DNA of 64,000 bases from Pseudomonas oryzicola (GCF_014269185.2 NZ_JABWRZ020000001.1:2505001-2569000), one strand, 5' to 3'. Positions 34,090-45,499 are shown, numbered from the stretch's first letter. Notes: a model not told the origin generated them from the letters alone. Made by a program: numbers and translations.

Positions 34090-35456
34090 CACACACCGAA
34101 CGGATAGGTCTCGTCCTCCGGCTCCAGGTGCTGGCGTGTCGGTAACGGCAGCGCACTGACCGGGTGTGTTTGCTCGAACCACAGCAGGGCATCGAATTGC
34201 TCGGCCAGCACGGCGTCGAAGTAATGGCTGAGCCGTTCGCTTTCCGGGCGATAGATGACACCGATGGCGCGCTCGAGCAACGGCGTCGACAACATCCGAC
34301 GCAGCTCCTTGCGCTGCGGGTCGCGCCAGTCGGTGAGGGAGGCCGGTATGCCGGCCAGGTGGAACTGGTGCTCCCAGCTGTCTGCACGGGGGGGCCGGAT
34401 ATTCTTGATATGCATGTCGCCATCCCAATCGTCGGCGGCGGCCACCTGGCCTCGGCCGGTGGCCATGCCGACCAGCACGGCATCTTGCCCAAAGGCGTTG
34501 CGGCACAGCTGGCCGATGTTGAACTGGCCTTTCCAGCCCATCTCTGTAGCGCCAGCGTTGCCGATATGCGAATTGTGCGCCCACACCACCGCCTTGGCGT
34601 GCGGCCCACGGCGTTCCAGCAGCGCACGCAGGGTATCGAACATGTGCCGGTCGCGCAGGTTCCAGGAGGCGGCCGACCCCCGATAGATGGCGCGGTAGTA
34701 TTGCTCCGCAGCGATGATCACCCGGGCATTCTGCGTGGCATTGAAAAATGCTTCGTCATTGCGTATCAGCCCGGAGAGTTGTTCGGCGAGCATGACATTC
34801 AGCTGCTGGACTACCGGTTGCTCGCAAGGCATGACGCCGCCCCGCTCGACAAAGTGGCCATATTGCGCCGGGTCGTCCTGCCAGGGCGTCAGGCAACCGT
34901 AGCGCCGACGGGCCTCATGGGCCAGTTTTGAGTCGACCCGGTCCAGATAGGCCAGCACCTCATGGATGGAATTACGCAGGCTGTAGACGTCCAGCCCTCG
35001 GAACTCCACGCGAAGGTCATCGGCGAGCAGGCGATTATGCCCATGCAGCCACTGGGCAAAGGCCTTGACTTCGCCGTTGCGCCACATCCAGGTCGGGAAG
35101 CGGCTGAATATATGGCGTTTCCATGCTGAATGCGCCAGGCCCCGGACATACTGGTCGACATGCCCGGCATCCGGCCAGTCGGCCTCGACGGCCACGATGT
35201 TGAAACCATGCTGCTCGATCAGCCGTCGGGTAATCGCTGCACGGGCGCGATAGAACTCGCTGCTGCCGTGGCTCGCCTCACCAAGCAGGACCACCCGGGC
35301 GTCAGCGTAGCGGTCGAACAGTGCCGCGAAGGCCGGTGTGTCCAGGTCCGGCAGGGGTTCGGCATATTGATGCAGCAGTGGCGCGATATCGGCGATTTCG
35401 ACCTGATACTGCTGGCCATAGAGCCTTTCCATCAATTTTTTCGAGGGGCCGTTCAT
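34089..35456 (-). CDS. Erythromycin esterase-like protein
   Basis: 455 residues. Signatures are LGEASHGSSEFYRARAAIT, EADWPDAGHVDQYV, AVVWAHNSHIGNA (conserved His) and AIGVIYRPESERLSHYF. The family hydrolyses ester bonds by an esterase triad of His/Glu type. In low-oxygen loci these proteins are not antibiotic-resistance genes. Start ATG 35456 has GGGAG. It follows the GNAT gene on the same strand by 61 nt, probably one operon with ANR box 5. Confidence 0.88.
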   Translation of the reverse strand: MNGPSKKLMERLYGQQYQVEIADIAPLLHQYAEPLPDLDTPAFAALFDRYADARVVLLGEASHGSSEFYRARAAITRRLIEQHGFNIVAVEADWPDAGHVDQYVRGLAHSAWKRHIFSRFPTWMWRNGEVKAFAQWLHGHNRLLADDLRVEFRGLDVYSLRNSIHEVLAYLDRVDSKLAHEARRRYGCLTPWQDDPAQYGHFVERGGVMPCEQPVVQQLNVMLAEQLSGLIRNDEAFFNATQNARVIIAAEQYYRAIYRGSAASWNLRDRHMFDTLRALLERRGPHAKAVVWAHNSHIGNAGATEMGWKGQFNIGQLCRNAFGQDAVLVGMATGRGQVAAADDWDGDMHIKNIRPPRADSWEHQFHLAGIPASLTDWRDPQRKELRRMLSTPLLERAIGVIYRPESERLSHYFDAVLAEQFDALLWFEQTHPVSALPLPTRQHLEPEDETYPFGV

Positions 35457-35517
35457 GGGCATGCTCCCATAGGCAGGCCGCCGCGCCACAAGGGATGATG
35501 GTGCGGCGGCCCTGGGG

Positions 35518-36087
35518 TCAGTTCAGGACCAGCCGGTGGATCACCTGGCTCGGGTCATCCGGGTCGGTGGCCGTGGTGAATCCTGCCGCCTTGGCCAGAT
35601 CGCGCATTGCCTGGTTGGCGGCGGAGTCGATCGAGTACATCTGCCGGAAGCCCTTGGCGCGGGCATGGTCGGTGAGGTGCTTGAGCAGCAGGCGGCCCAG
35701 GCCGTGGTGCTGCCAGCTGTCGAGTACGGTGACGGCGCACTCGCATTCATCCTTGTCTGTGCAGGCGGCATAGCGGGAAATACCCACTTCCTGCAGTTCG
35801 CCGTCGACATGGGCCAGGGCGACGAAAGCCGCCTGTCGGTCCTGGTCGACCTTCATCAGTTGGTCGAGCATCGCCTCGCCGGGCTCCTTGAGCTGGCACA
35901 GGAAGCGAAAATGCCGCGACTCGGGCGACAGGCGTTCGATGAAGGCCCTCTCGCGTTCCCGGTCCTTGGCTTGCAAGGGCCGGATCAGTACGTGGGTGCC
36001 GTTTTCCAGGGCTTCGATCCAGTGCTCGCCAGCGGGCGTCGGAAACGAAGGCAGGGTATGTGGACGGGAAGTCTCGGCGGGCGCCAT
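35518..36087 (-). CDS. GNAT family N-acetyltransferase, paralogue
   Basis: 189 residues. The acetyl-CoA loop is DSWQHHGLGRLLLKHL, and NGTHVLIRPLQAKDRERERAFIERL aligns with the GNAT gene at 29 kb. The ATG at 36087 lies 71 nt downstream of the centre of ANR box 5. Its target is unknown. Confidence 0.87.
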   Translation of the reverse strand: MAPAETSRPHTLPSFPTPAGEHWIEALENGTHVLIRPLQAKDRERERAFIERLSPESRHFRFLCQLKEPGEAMLDQLMKVDQDRQAAFVALAHVDGELQEVGISRYAACTDKDECECAVTVLDSWQHHGLGRLLLKHLTDHARAKGFRQMYSIDSAANQAMRDLAKAAGFTTATDPDDPSQVIHRLVLN

Positions 36088-36151
36088 GGCAATGTCCTCT
36101 GCGTGTTATGAACAAGGGACGTTCAGTGTCGGCTTTCGGCCTTGCGCTGAC

Positions 36152-36165
36152 TTGATACTTGTCAA
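36152..36165. promoter_or_regulatory. ANR box 5
   Basis: TTGATacttGTCAA. Its centre is about 71 nt upstream of the second GNAT gene (minus strand). Confidence 0.75.
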
Positions 36166-36183
36166 TTGCCCGCGCACCGCCTG

Positions 36184-37068
36184 TTAGGCCGGTGAAACAA
36201 GCGAATCGAACAGGCCTGGGGAGCGAAGGTTGGCCACGCGGTCATCGCTGGCGTTGGCATTGACCACCAGCAAGCTGCATTGCAAATGGTTCATCAGATA
36301 GCTCAACGTATCGCGCTGCCGGGCGTTCAGCGGGCTTGCGATCACTACCAGGTCGTAGCCACAGCGATTGGCATAGGCGCAGAGGGTATGGGCACAGGCG
36401 CCGACGATCAGATGATGATGAACGGCGGGGATACCGAGCTGCGCGGCAAAGCCTCTGACCTCGGCCACGAGGGTTTCGTAGCGAGGGATTTCCGCCAGGC
36501 TGTAGTGCTTGCTGTGACGCAGCAAAGCCGCCTGGTCGTAGACGGTGAACAGATGCATGCGGGCCTTGCGCGCTTGGCTGATGGCCCTGGCCACTGCAAC
36601 CACATGCGTGTTCAGCGCTATCTGGTCAAGGTCTTCGCAGCTGGCTGGCGCGGCGACGAACAACTTGCCATGACTGCGAATGGGCTGTTCCTGCGCTGAC
36701 AGCACGGGGCAGGGCGCCTGCTGCATCAGCATGAGCACGAAGTCGGCGCCAGCGTCTGCCTGCACCAGCGCCGGGTCCAGGATCAGCAGGTCGGCGGTGC
36801 ATGCCTTGGCAAGCCTGACCAGCGCATTCACCCCAGGCTTGAGCACAACGACTTCGGCATTGATGCGAACGCCTCTGTCGAGCAGGTCCGTGGCCAGGCT
36901 TTTCTGGCGAGCCCGAATGTCGACGCGCTTTCCGTCGGACCCGGCCGAGCCAAGGATGGCCACCGTCACCGTGGCGTCGACGGCCGTGGCCAGGTCGATC
37001 GCCTGTTCCATGGCCGCACTGTAGCGATTCTGACTGGGTGCAACGACAACCAGGCTACGGATTTGCAT
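36184..37068 (-). CDS. Universal stress protein without ATP motif (USP3)
   Basis: 294 residues in two Usp-like halves. In place of the ATP loop the C-terminal half has VIASPLNARQRDTLSYLMN, so nucleotide binding is unlikely. It is clearly the most divergent of the six. The start at 37068 is chosen because AGAGGGTG precedes it; 37092 is an alternative. ANR box 6 lies in the divergent region it shares with FNR2. Confidence 0.8.
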   Translation of the reverse strand: MQIRSLVVVAPSQNRYSAAMEQAIDLATAVDATVTVAILGSAGSDGKRVDIRARQKSLATDLLDRGVRINAEVVVLKPGVNALVRLAKACTADLLILDPALVQADAGADFVLMLMQQAPCPVLSAQEQPIRSHGKLFVAAPASCEDLDQIALNTHVVAVARAISQARKARMHLFTVYDQAALLRHSKHYSLAEIPRYETLVAEVRGFAAQLGIPAVHHHLIVGACAHTLCAYANRCGYDLVVIASPLNARQRDTLSYLMNHLQCSLLVVNANASDDRVANLRSPGLFDSLVSPA

Positions 37069-37164
37069 GATAGGCACCCTCTTGGTTGGCATGGCCGCTC
37101 TGTAGGCAAGCAGGGGTAATGCATTACGCGACGCTAGAGCATGCAGCAGGTGCATTGGCTGGGT

Positions 37165-37178
37165 TTGACCTGCATCAA
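37165..37178. promoter_or_regulatory. ANR box 6
   Basis: TTGACctgcATCAA, the single box between the divergent USP3 (-) and FNR2 (+) genes. It could activate either, or mediate autoregulation of FNR2. Confidence 0.75.
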
Positions 37179-37281
37179 TTCCCGCCGTGGGGCGGCCGAC
37201 CCTTGGTCGCCAACCCCGCAAACAGTCAGTGCGCCAGCTAGTTTGAATATATGGCCACGCGCAAAAGGCGGAGGCGTCATC

Positions 37282-38013
37282 ATGTCAGGCCCTATGGATC
37301 TGGGGGCGAGGCCCCATGTGAAGTGCCTTGCATGCTCGTTGAGCCGACTTTGTCTGCCCGCCAGCCTGAGTGCGGAGGAAGTGGACAGGCTGGAGCGCAT
37401 CGTTCGCCGCAACCGCCCGTTGAAGCGCGGCGAGTACCTGTTCAAGGCCGAAGAGCCGATGGAACAGGTATTTGCCCTGCGCTCGGGGGCAATCAAGCAC
37501 TTTCTGCTCGACGCCGATGGCAACGAGCGGATCGGCGGCTTCATCCTGCCCGGTGAAATGCTGGGCCTGGATGCCATCGGCGCCAGTCATTACCGAGGCT
37601 TTGCTGTGGCGCTGGAGGTCTCGCTGGTCTGTGCCATCAGGCTCGACCAGCTGATGGATCTCTCCGGCCAGATTCCGGGGCTGCGTTATCAGCTGTTGCA
37701 TATGCTCAGCCTGGGCATCCAGGGCAAGGACGAGCAGTTGCGCTGCTGCCACGGGCGTGCCGAGCAGCGGCTGGCGATCTTCCTGCTGGGCATGTCGGCG
37801 CGTTACCAGGCGCGCGGGTTGCGGGCTGATGTGTTCAACCTGCCGATGTCGCGCGGCGATATTGCCAACTACCTGGACCTGACCCTGGAAACCGTCAGCC
37901 GGCTGTTCGGTCGTTTCGCCCAGGCCGGGTTTCTGCAATGCAGCGGGCGCGAAGTCAGGCTTGTCGACCCGCAAGGCCTGGCCAACCTCACCCGCCTGGA
38001 GGAACCCACTTGA
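37282..38013 (+). CDS. Crp/FNR-family regulator (FNR2, ANR-like)
   Basis: 243 residues. Cluster ligands Cys15, Cys18, Cys24 (KCLACSLSRLC) and Cys117 (SLVCAIR) match FNR. The recognition helix MSRGDIANYLDLTLETVSRLFGRF keeps the ETVSR of ANR/FNR that reads TTGAT. An oxygen-responsive activator is likely. Start 37282 has GGAGG. The end overlaps the convergent flavoprotein gene by 26 nt. Confidence 0.9.
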   Translation: MSGPMDLGARPHVKCLACSLSRLCLPASLSAEEVDRLERIVRRNRPLKRGEYLFKAEEPMEQVFALRSGAIKHFLLDADGNERIGGFILPGEMLGLDAIGASHYRGFAVALEVSLVCAIRLDQLMDLSGQIPGLRYQLLHMLSLGIQGKDEQLRCCHGRAEQRLAIFLLGMSARYQARGLRADVFNLPMSRGDIANYLDLTLETVSRLFGRFAQAGFLQCSGREVRLVDPQGLANLTRLEEPT

Positions 38014-38710
38014 GTGCCGCCAGCACCCGGTCATAGCGTTGCACAGGCCACTCCAGGTGGGGCGGGCCGCCCCAGGCTGGGCGTGGCAGATGATCCGTGC
38101 GCAACCAGATGCGCTGCGCGGCAATGCCTGTCTGCCAGCACAGGCGGGCAGCCTGGCGCGCCACCTGGGGTGGCGCGCAACAATACACCGTGTCCGGCCG
38201 AAAGGTGTCCAGCGTTCGCTGCAATTGCAGCCAGCCGCTGCTGCTGTCGTGCGCCAGCGCCGCAAGCCAGGTTGGACAAGCGTCTGGCAGGCGTTCGGCA
38301 GGGATACCCGCATGAGACAAGCTCACCTGGACCCAAGGCAGCCAGCAACGGATTTCATCCAGCACCGCCAACAGCGGCAACAGGCCTTCGGCGCGGCTGA
38401 TGGCCAGCAGCCTTGCGCTTTGCAGGGGCAGCGGCCAGGCGTTGCCAAGCGGCCCGGAATAGCCGAACAGGTCACCGGCCTGCCCCACGGGTTTCACGCT
38501 GCAGGTGGCCACCAGAAAGCGACCGCTGGCGCCAGGCAGGCTCACATAACTGCAGGGCCAGCATTCGTTGTGGCTGCTCAGCAGGCAGTACTGGCCTGGC
38601 ATCGCTTCGCTACGTTGCGGGCTGCAAAGGGCCAGGCGCAGGTATTGCTGGGTACCGGAGCCCGGCACCGCCTCGAGTAAGCGGACGCTTGCACTGCCGC
38701 CCCGGCCCAT
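37988..38710 (-). CDS. Ferredoxin-reductase-like flavoprotein (PyrK-like), degenerate NAD site
   Basis: 240 residues. The FAD-barrel signature MPGQYCLL near residue 38 and FGYSGPLGNAW identify a PyrK/hydrogenase-gamma-like FNR fold. The usual GGxGxxP nucleotide motif reads SRAEGLLPLL, and the C-terminal [2Fe-2S] cysteine cluster of PyrK is absent, so classic electron transfer is uncertain. GAGGCG precedes the start at 38710. ANR box 7 lies upstream. Confidence 0.65.
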   Translation of the reverse strand: MGRGGSASVRLLEAVPGSGTQQYLRLALCSPQRSEAMPGQYCLLSSHNECWPCSYVSLPGASGRFLVATCSVKPVGQAGDLFGYSGPLGNAWPLPLQSARLLAISRAEGLLPLLAVLDEIRCWLPWVQVSLSHAGIPAERLPDACPTWLAALAHDSSSGWLQLQRTLDTFRPDTVYCCAPPQVARQAARLCWQTGIAAQRIWLRTDHLPRPAWGGPPHLEWPVQRYDRVLAALKWVPPGG

Positions 38711-38775
38711 AGTCGCCTCGCACTGTATGTGGTGACCTTGCTTGATTCAGCCTATGCCCAGGCCATGGCAACGCT

Positions 38776-38789
38776 TTGACCAGGATCAA
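38776..38789. promoter_or_regulatory. ANR box 7
   Basis: TTGACcaggATCAA. Its centre is 72 nt upstream of the flavoprotein gene (minus strand). Confidence 0.75.
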
Positions 38790-38818
38790 ACCGGCAGGTG
38801 ACCGTGGCTTCACGCAGG

Positions 38819-38832
38819 TTGACAAAGGTCAA
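38819..38832. promoter_or_regulatory. ANR box 8
   Basis: TTGACaaagGTCAA. Its centre is about 80 nt upstream of the Hsp20 gene (+). Confidence 0.75.
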
Positions 38833-38904
38833 GCAAGGGGCTGCCGTGCCGCGCAAGATCGAAGGCGTCTCCCTGGGAGGCATTACTTATTCGAGGAGCG
38901 CGCC

Positions 38905-39462
38905 ATGTCGGAAGCAGCCAAGAAAGTACCTGTCACTCCAGCCGCCACGCCAGCGAAAGCTGCGCCGCCCAGCAGCGAACCTGCTGATCTCTGGCGGCCT
39001 TTTCAGCAATTGCGCCGTCAGATCGACGGCCTGTTCGAGGATTTCGGGCGGCGGCCATTGCGCATGCCGTTCAGCCACACGCCGTTCGATGTCGAGCCGT
39101 TCTGGCGGCGTGACCTGTTCACCCATGGCATGCCGGCGATGGATATCAGCGAGCAGGCCGAGGAGTACCGCATCAGTGCCGAACTGCCGGGTGTGGACGA
39201 CAAGGACATCGAGATCAAGCTGGTCAATGGCAACCTGGTGATTCGCGGCGAGAAGCATCAGGAGGTCGATGAGAAACGCAAGGAATATCACCTGAGTGAG
39301 CGCCATTATGGCAGTTTCGAGCGAGTGCTCCAGCTGCCTCCTGAGGTCGACGCCGAGAAGATCAACGCGCAGTTCGCCAAAGGCGTGCTGCTGGTGCATC
39401 TGCCCAAACGTGCCGAGGCGATTCACCCGGAAAAGGTGATCCCGATCAACAGCAGCAAGTAA
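38905..39462 (+). CDS. Hsp20/alpha-crystallin small heat-shock protein
   Basis: 185 residues. A long proline/alanine-rich N-terminus (about 1-60) precedes the alpha-crystallin domain: MDISEQAEEYRISAELPGVDD and GSFERVLQLPPEVDAEKI, with the ending GVLLVHLPKR. It is an ATP-independent holdase chaperone. The C-terminal IPI (VIPINSSK) is the family's anchoring motif. Start 38905 follows GAGGAGCG. Likely first gene of an Hsp20-CBS-phosphoketolase operon. Confidence 0.92.
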   Translation: MSEAAKKVPVTPAATPAKAAPPSSEPADLWRPFQQLRRQIDGLFEDFGRRPLRMPFSHTPFDVEPFWRRDLFTHGMPAMDISEQAEEYRISAELPGVDDKDIEIKLVNGNLVIRGEKHQEVDEKRKEYHLSERHYGSFERVLQLPPEVDAEKINAQFAKGVLLVHLPKRAEAIHPEKVIPINSSK

Positions 39463-39519
39463 ATGACGGTCCGGTCACTTTCAGGAGCAGGGACGCTCCA
39501 TCCAGCAGAGGTAACCAGC

Positions 39520-39984
39520 ATGTCCATTGGCAGATATTGCAACCGGGATGTGGTCACTGCACCACCCGGCATCTCCATCTACGCTGCGGCACGCATGATG
39601 AACCAGTATCACGTCGGCGACCTGGTACTGGCCGAGCCGGTCGACCGCGAGCGTTTCCGGCCCGTCGGCCTGATCACCGATCGTGACCTGGCCTTGCGGA
39701 TCATTGCGCGCAACCCACCGGACCAGGAGGACCTGCAGGCGATCGATGTGCTGCCACGACCATTGATCACTGCGAACCAGAATGAAGACCTGTTCGATGT
39801 CATCCTGAACATGCGGCGGGCCAACATCCGGCGCATCCCGGTGGTGGATGACTTCGGCCTGCTGGTCGGCATCGCCACTGCGGACGACCTGGTAGGGCTG
39901 CTGGCAGACAACCTGCACGAACTGTCGCTGCTGATTCGTCAGCAAAGCCGGCGGGAGGAAGACCTGCGCGGTGAGGATCTGTGA
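39520..39984 (+). CDS. CBS domain pair protein
   Basis: 154 residues comprising two CBS domains: VVTAPPGISIYAAARMM with GLITDRDLAL, and RRIPVVDDFGLLVGIATADDLV. Such stand-alone pairs bind adenine nucleotides or other ligands and sense energy state (compare hypoxic response protein Hrp1). It lies between Hsp20 (57 nt) and phosphoketolase (33 nt) on the same strand. Confidence 0.9.
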   Translation: MSIGRYCNRDVVTAPPGISIYAAARMMNQYHVGDLVLAEPVDRERFRPVGLITDRDLALRIIARNPPDQEDLQAIDVLPRPLITANQNEDLFDVILNMRRANIRRIPVVDDFGLLVGIATADDLVGLLADNLHELSLLIRQQSRREEDLRGEDL

Positions 39985-40017
39985 GCGCGCGGGGATGATT
40001 CCCCACAGGAGGCGAGC

Positions 40018-42396
40018 ATGAGCGATTTTCCCAGTACCGAGGAACTTGAAGGGCTGGATGCCTATTGGCGAGCCGCCAACTACCTGACCGTTGGCCAGAT
40101 CTACCTGCAGGGTAACGCCTTGTTGGCAAGCCCGCTGACGCTGGCCGACATCAAGCCCAGGTTGCTGGGGCACTGGGGAACTTCACCGGGGCTCAACCTG
40201 ATCTATACCCATCTGAACCGGCTGATACGCCAGTACGACCTCAACGTCCTGTTCGTCACCGGCCCCGGCCACGGGGGGCCGGCCTTGGTTGCCCAGGCCT
40301 ATCTTGACGGTACCTATACCGAGCTGAACCCGGCGATCGAACGCAATGTGCTTGGCATGACCCGGCTGTTTCGGCAGTTTTCATGGCCCTATGGTATTGG
40401 CAGCCATGTCGGCCCGCATGTCCCAGGCTCCATCCACGAAGGGGGAGAGCTGGGTTACTCGTTGGTGCATGCCTATGGTGCTGCGCTGGACAATCCACAA
40501 TTGATCGTGGCGTGCGTCATTGGCGATGGTGAGGCGGAAACCGGCGCGCTGGCAGCCAGCTGGCACTGCAACAAGTTTCTCAACCCCGCCCGGGACGGGG
40601 CGGTACTGCCAATTCTGCATCTGAATGGCTACAAGATCGCCAACCCGACTGTGCTGTCCATGATCAGCGAAGATGAGTTGACCAGCCTGATGTACGGGTA
40701 TGGCTATGACCCCTATTTCGTCGAAGGTGATGAACCCATGGAGGTCCACCGCGCATTGGCCAGGACTCTGGAGGTCATCTACGAGAAGATCTGCCAGATT
40801 CAGCGCCTTGCGCGCCACGCCGAAAACCCTCAGGCCATCGACAGGCCTTTGTGGCCGGTGCTTGTGCTGCGTACGCCCAAGGGCTGGACCGGGCCCAGAT
40901 ACGTCGACGGGCAGCGCGTCGAAGGTACCTGTCGCTCCCATCAGTTACCCCTCGCGGACCTTGGCCAAGCGACGCACTTGCTACAGTTGCAGCAATGGCT
41001 GGAAAGCTACCGTCCGCAAGAGCTGTTTGACGCGCAAGGCGCGTTGCTGCCCGAGCTGGCCGCGCTGGCGCCTTGCGGCCGCCGGCGCATGAGTGCGAAC
41101 CCGCATGCCAACGGGGGGATGCTGCTGCGGGCGCTGGATCTTCCGCGCTACGCGGACTATTGCGTGTCGATGACAGGGCCGGGGCAGGTACGGGCCGAGG
41201 CGACCAGGGTGTTGGGCAGGTATGTATGCGATGTCATGAAAAACAGCCGGTTGTCCCACAACTTCCGACTGTTCGGCCCCGATGAAACGGCGTCCAACCG
41301 TCTGGACGCAGTGTTCGAGGCTGCCGACAAGATGTGGCTGGATACCTGCGGTAGCGATGACAAACACCTTTCGGCACAGGGCCGGGTCATGGAGATACTC
41401 AGTGAGCACATCTGTGAGGGCTGGCTGGAGGGCTACCTGTTGACCGGCCGGCACGGCCTGTTCTCCTGCTACGAAGCCTTCATCCACATTGTCGATTCGA
41501 TGATCAATCAACATGCCAAATGGCTCAAGACCGCTGCCGAGGTGCCGTGGCGCAAGCCGATTGCGTCGTTGAACATCCTGCTGACTTCGCATGTGTGGCG
41601 CCAGGACCACAACGGCTTCTCGCACCAGGACCCTGGCTTCCTCGACCTGCTGGCCAACAAGAAGGCCAATGTTGCGCGAATCTACCTGCCCCCTGATGCC
41701 AACTGCCTGTTGTCAGTGGCCGAGCATTGCTTGCGCAGCCGCAACTACATCAATGTCATCGTTGCCGGCAAGCAGCTGGAATGGCAATGGCTCGACGGGG
41801 AAGCCGCTGCGGTGCATTGCCAGGCGGGTATCGGTCGCTGGGCCTGGGCCAGCCATGATGACGATGCGCCCGAGGTGGTGCTCGCCTGCGCCGGCGATGT
41901 GCCGACGCTGGAGGTGCTGGCAGCGGTGACGCTGCTTCGCGAACAGGCGCCTGAGGTGCGGCTGAGAGTGGTGAATGTTGTCGATCTGATGGCGCTGCAG
42001 GTGTCGCAACAGCACCCCCACGGCTTGTCCGACCGTGACTTCACTGCCTTGTTCACCGAGGATCAGCCGGTGATCTTTGCCTTCCATGGTTACCCGGCGT
42101 TGGTGCATCGCCTGATCTACAAGCGTGCCAACCCCCAACGGTTCCATGTGCGAGGTTTTCGCGAAGAGGGTGCTACCACCACGCCGTTCGACATGGCGGT
42201 GATCAACAATCTGGACCGCTACCAGCTGGTACTCGATGTCTTCGAGCATGTACCGCGCCTGCAGCCCCAAGTGGAACAGGCGCGGGCCCGCTACTGGTCG
42301 ACCATGGAGAAGCACAAGCTGTACCTGATCGAGCATGGTGAGGATATGCCGGAGGTGGCCCAGTGGCGCTGGACCTCGCCGGCGAACCGTGGGTGA
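40018..42396 (+). CDS. xfp: Phosphoketolase (xylulose-5-P/fructose-6-P)
   Basis: 792 residues, family-typical length. The TPP site is [39 protein letters not shown] and [17 protein letters not shown]. It splits xylulose-5-phosphate (or fructose-6-phosphate) with phosphate into acetyl phosphate and a triose or tetrose phosphate. Acetyl phosphate could yield ATP under low oxygen. No acetate kinase is in this window. ATG 40018 follows AGGAGG. Probably co-transcribed with Hsp20 and CBS. Confidence 0.94.
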   Translation: MSDFPSTEELEGLDAYWRAANYLTVGQIYLQGNALLASPLTLADIKPRLLGHWGTSPGLNLIYTHLNRLIRQYDLNVLFVTGPGHGGPALVAQAYLDGTYTELNPAIERNVLGMTRLFRQFSWPYGIGSHVGPHVPGSIHEGGELGYSLVHAYGAALDNPQLIVACVIGDGEAETGALAASWHCNKFLNPARDGAVLPILHLNGYKIANPTVLSMISEDELTSLMYGYGYDPYFVEGDEPMEVHRALARTLEVIYEKICQIQRLARHAENPQAIDRPLWPVLVLRTPKGWTGPRYVDGQRVEGTCRSHQLPLADLGQATHLLQLQQWLESYRPQELFDAQGALLPELAALAPCGRRRMSANPHANGGMLLRALDLPRYADYCVSMTGPGQVRAEATRVLGRYVCDVMKNSRLSHNFRLFGPDETASNRLDAVFEAADKMWLDTCGSDDKHLSAQGRVMEILSEHICEGWLEGYLLTGRHGLFSCYEAFIHIVDSMINQHAKWLKTAAEVPWRKPIASLNILLTSHVWRQDHNGFSHQDPGFLDLLANKKANVARIYLPPDANCLLSVAEHCLRSRNYINVIVAGKQLEWQWLDGEAAAVHCQAGIGRWAWASHDDDAPEVVLACAGDVPTLEVLAAVTLLREQAPEVRLRVVNVVDLMALQVSQQHPHGLSDRDFTALFTEDQPVIFAFHGYPALVHRLIYKRANPQRFHVRGFREEGATTTPFDMAVINNLDRYQLVLDVFEHVPRLQPQVEQARARYWSTMEKHKLYLIEHGEDMPEVAQWRWTSPANRG

Positions 42397-42402
42397 CGGG
42401 TG

Positions 42403-42828
42403 TTACTTGGCCTTCCAGTACTTCTGCATCTCGAGGAACAGGAACGAGGCGGTCCAGGTGATCAGCACCAGGCCCGTCAACGCCTGCAGGCCAGTGAGGT
42501 ATTTGAGATGGCCGCTGGGGGCAATATCGCCGAAGCCTATCGTGGTGTAAGTGGTGAAGGAAAAGTACACACAATCGAGCAGACTGCCGTCGAAGTTGCC
42601 GCTGAGCCTGCCCCAGCCCTCGGCATGGTTCATCAGGTAGTAGACCACTGCGAAGCACCACACCTCCAGGGCATGCGCCAGCAGCGCGCCGAATACCCCC
42701 ACCACTATGCGAAACCGGCTCCACAGCTTGAGCCGCGGGAGCCAGTCGTTCAGGCGCAGCAGGCATTCGTAGTGAATGATCACCACCACAATCACCACCA
42801 GCATGTTGATCAAGGTGACGGTCAGCAT
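42403..42828 (-). CDS. Two-pore-helix potassium channel protein
   Basis: 141 residues. One N-terminal helix (about 4-20), a second (about 42-66), a pore loop ending in TTYTTIGFGDIAP, and a last helix (about 112-132). The TIGFGD filter is a K+ selectivity filter. There is no voltage sensor or cytoplasmic RCK/TrkA-type domain. The start at 42828 is 28 nt after the FtsH stop, so it is the last gene of the BON-FtsH-channel operon. Confidence 0.85.
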   Translation of the reverse strand: MLTVTLINMLVVIVVVIIHYECLLRLNDWLPRLKLWSRFRIVVGVFGALLAHALEVWCFAVVYYLMNHAEGWGRLSGNFDGSLLDCVYFSFTTYTTIGFGDIAPSGHLKYLTGLQALTGLVLITWTASFLFLEMQKYWKAK

Positions 42829-42856
42829 TGCAGATACCCTGGCTGGCCCTGACGGT

Positions 42857-44698
<1,842 letters not shown>

Positions 44699-44724
44699 GC
44701 TCATCCCTCCACCACGCTGCAAGG

Positions 44725-45372
44725 CTAGGCGATCAGCAGATAGTCTTCGACCTTGCTCACACCAGGCACCGACCAGGCTGCGCGTTCGACTACCTCCCGC
44801 TCGCGCAGCAGGTGCACCTTGCCTTCCAGCCTGACTACGCCGCCGTTGACGCTGACGCGAATGCCTTCGGCCTGGATTTCCGCACTGCGTTTGAGCGCGT
44901 CTTCGATATGGCGTTTGATATCACCCACGTCAGCCCGGGCTTTGAGGGTGATGCGGTTGTGCACGCCGACCACGCCGGACAGCCGCCAGACCGCCTGTTC
45001 GAGCTCCTCCTTCTGGTATTGCCAGTCGAGTTGGCCTTCCAGGGTCACGGTACCTTTGTGCACGGTGACCTTGATGCCTTCCACATTGGCATCCGAACTC
45101 CAGGCGATGATTTTCAGGGCGCGACTGGCAATCGTGTCGTCCGCCGTACCTTCAAGCTTGTTCAGGCGTACCTCGATTTCCTCGGCCAGCCCACGCACGC
45201 CTTTGATGGCTTTGACGGTGCGCTCGGCACTGACTTTCTGGGCGTAGCTGTTGACATGGCCGGACAGCGTGACCACACCGTCCTGCACAGTCACACCGAT
45301 GCTGGCGGCATTGATATCGGGTTTGAATTCCAGCTCTTCGAGCACCAGGTCTCGCAAGTCAAGGTCGTTCAT
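44725..45372 (-). CDS. Triple BON-domain protein
   Basis: 215 residues. Three BON domains in tandem, each with a V..GVVTLSG-like core: GVTVQDGVVTLSGHV, VTVHKGTVTLEGQL and VSVNGGVVRLEGKV. OsmY-like folds bind lipids and protect membranes. There is no signal peptide here, so it is apparently cytoplasmic. ANR box 9 lies upstream. First gene of the BON-FtsH-channel operon. Confidence 0.9.
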   Translation of the reverse strand: MNDLDLRDLVLEELEFKPDINAASIGVTVQDGVVTLSGHVNSYAQKVSAERTVKAIKGVRGLAEEIEVRLNKLEGTADDTIASRALKIIAWSSDANVEGIKVTVHKGTVTLEGQLDWQYQKEELEQAVWRLSGVVGVHNRITLKARADVGDIKRHIEDALKRSAEIQAEGIRVSVNGGVVRLEGKVHLLREREVVERAAWSVPGVSKVEDYLLIA

Positions 45373-45451
45373 GTTCGGCTCCGGTAGCAGGTCAAGAGGT
45401 GGGCCGGGTGGCCCTGAGTCTTTGTTTCTACCCTTGCGCCGAACGGCGTGA

Positions 45452-45465
45452 TTGATAAAGGTCAA
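45452..45465. promoter_or_regulatory. ANR box 9
   Basis: TTGATaaagGTCAA. Its centre is about 86 nt upstream of the BON gene (minus strand). Confidence 0.75.
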
Positions 45466-45499
45466 GACAGCCAGAACAACTTGCACGCGCCTTCGCAGG

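Noticed and set aside
34089..35456. Erythromycin resistance gene
   Set aside because: The family matches, but the context is low-oxygen stress with ANR boxes and no mobile-element signs, as in the mycobacterial DosR homologue.
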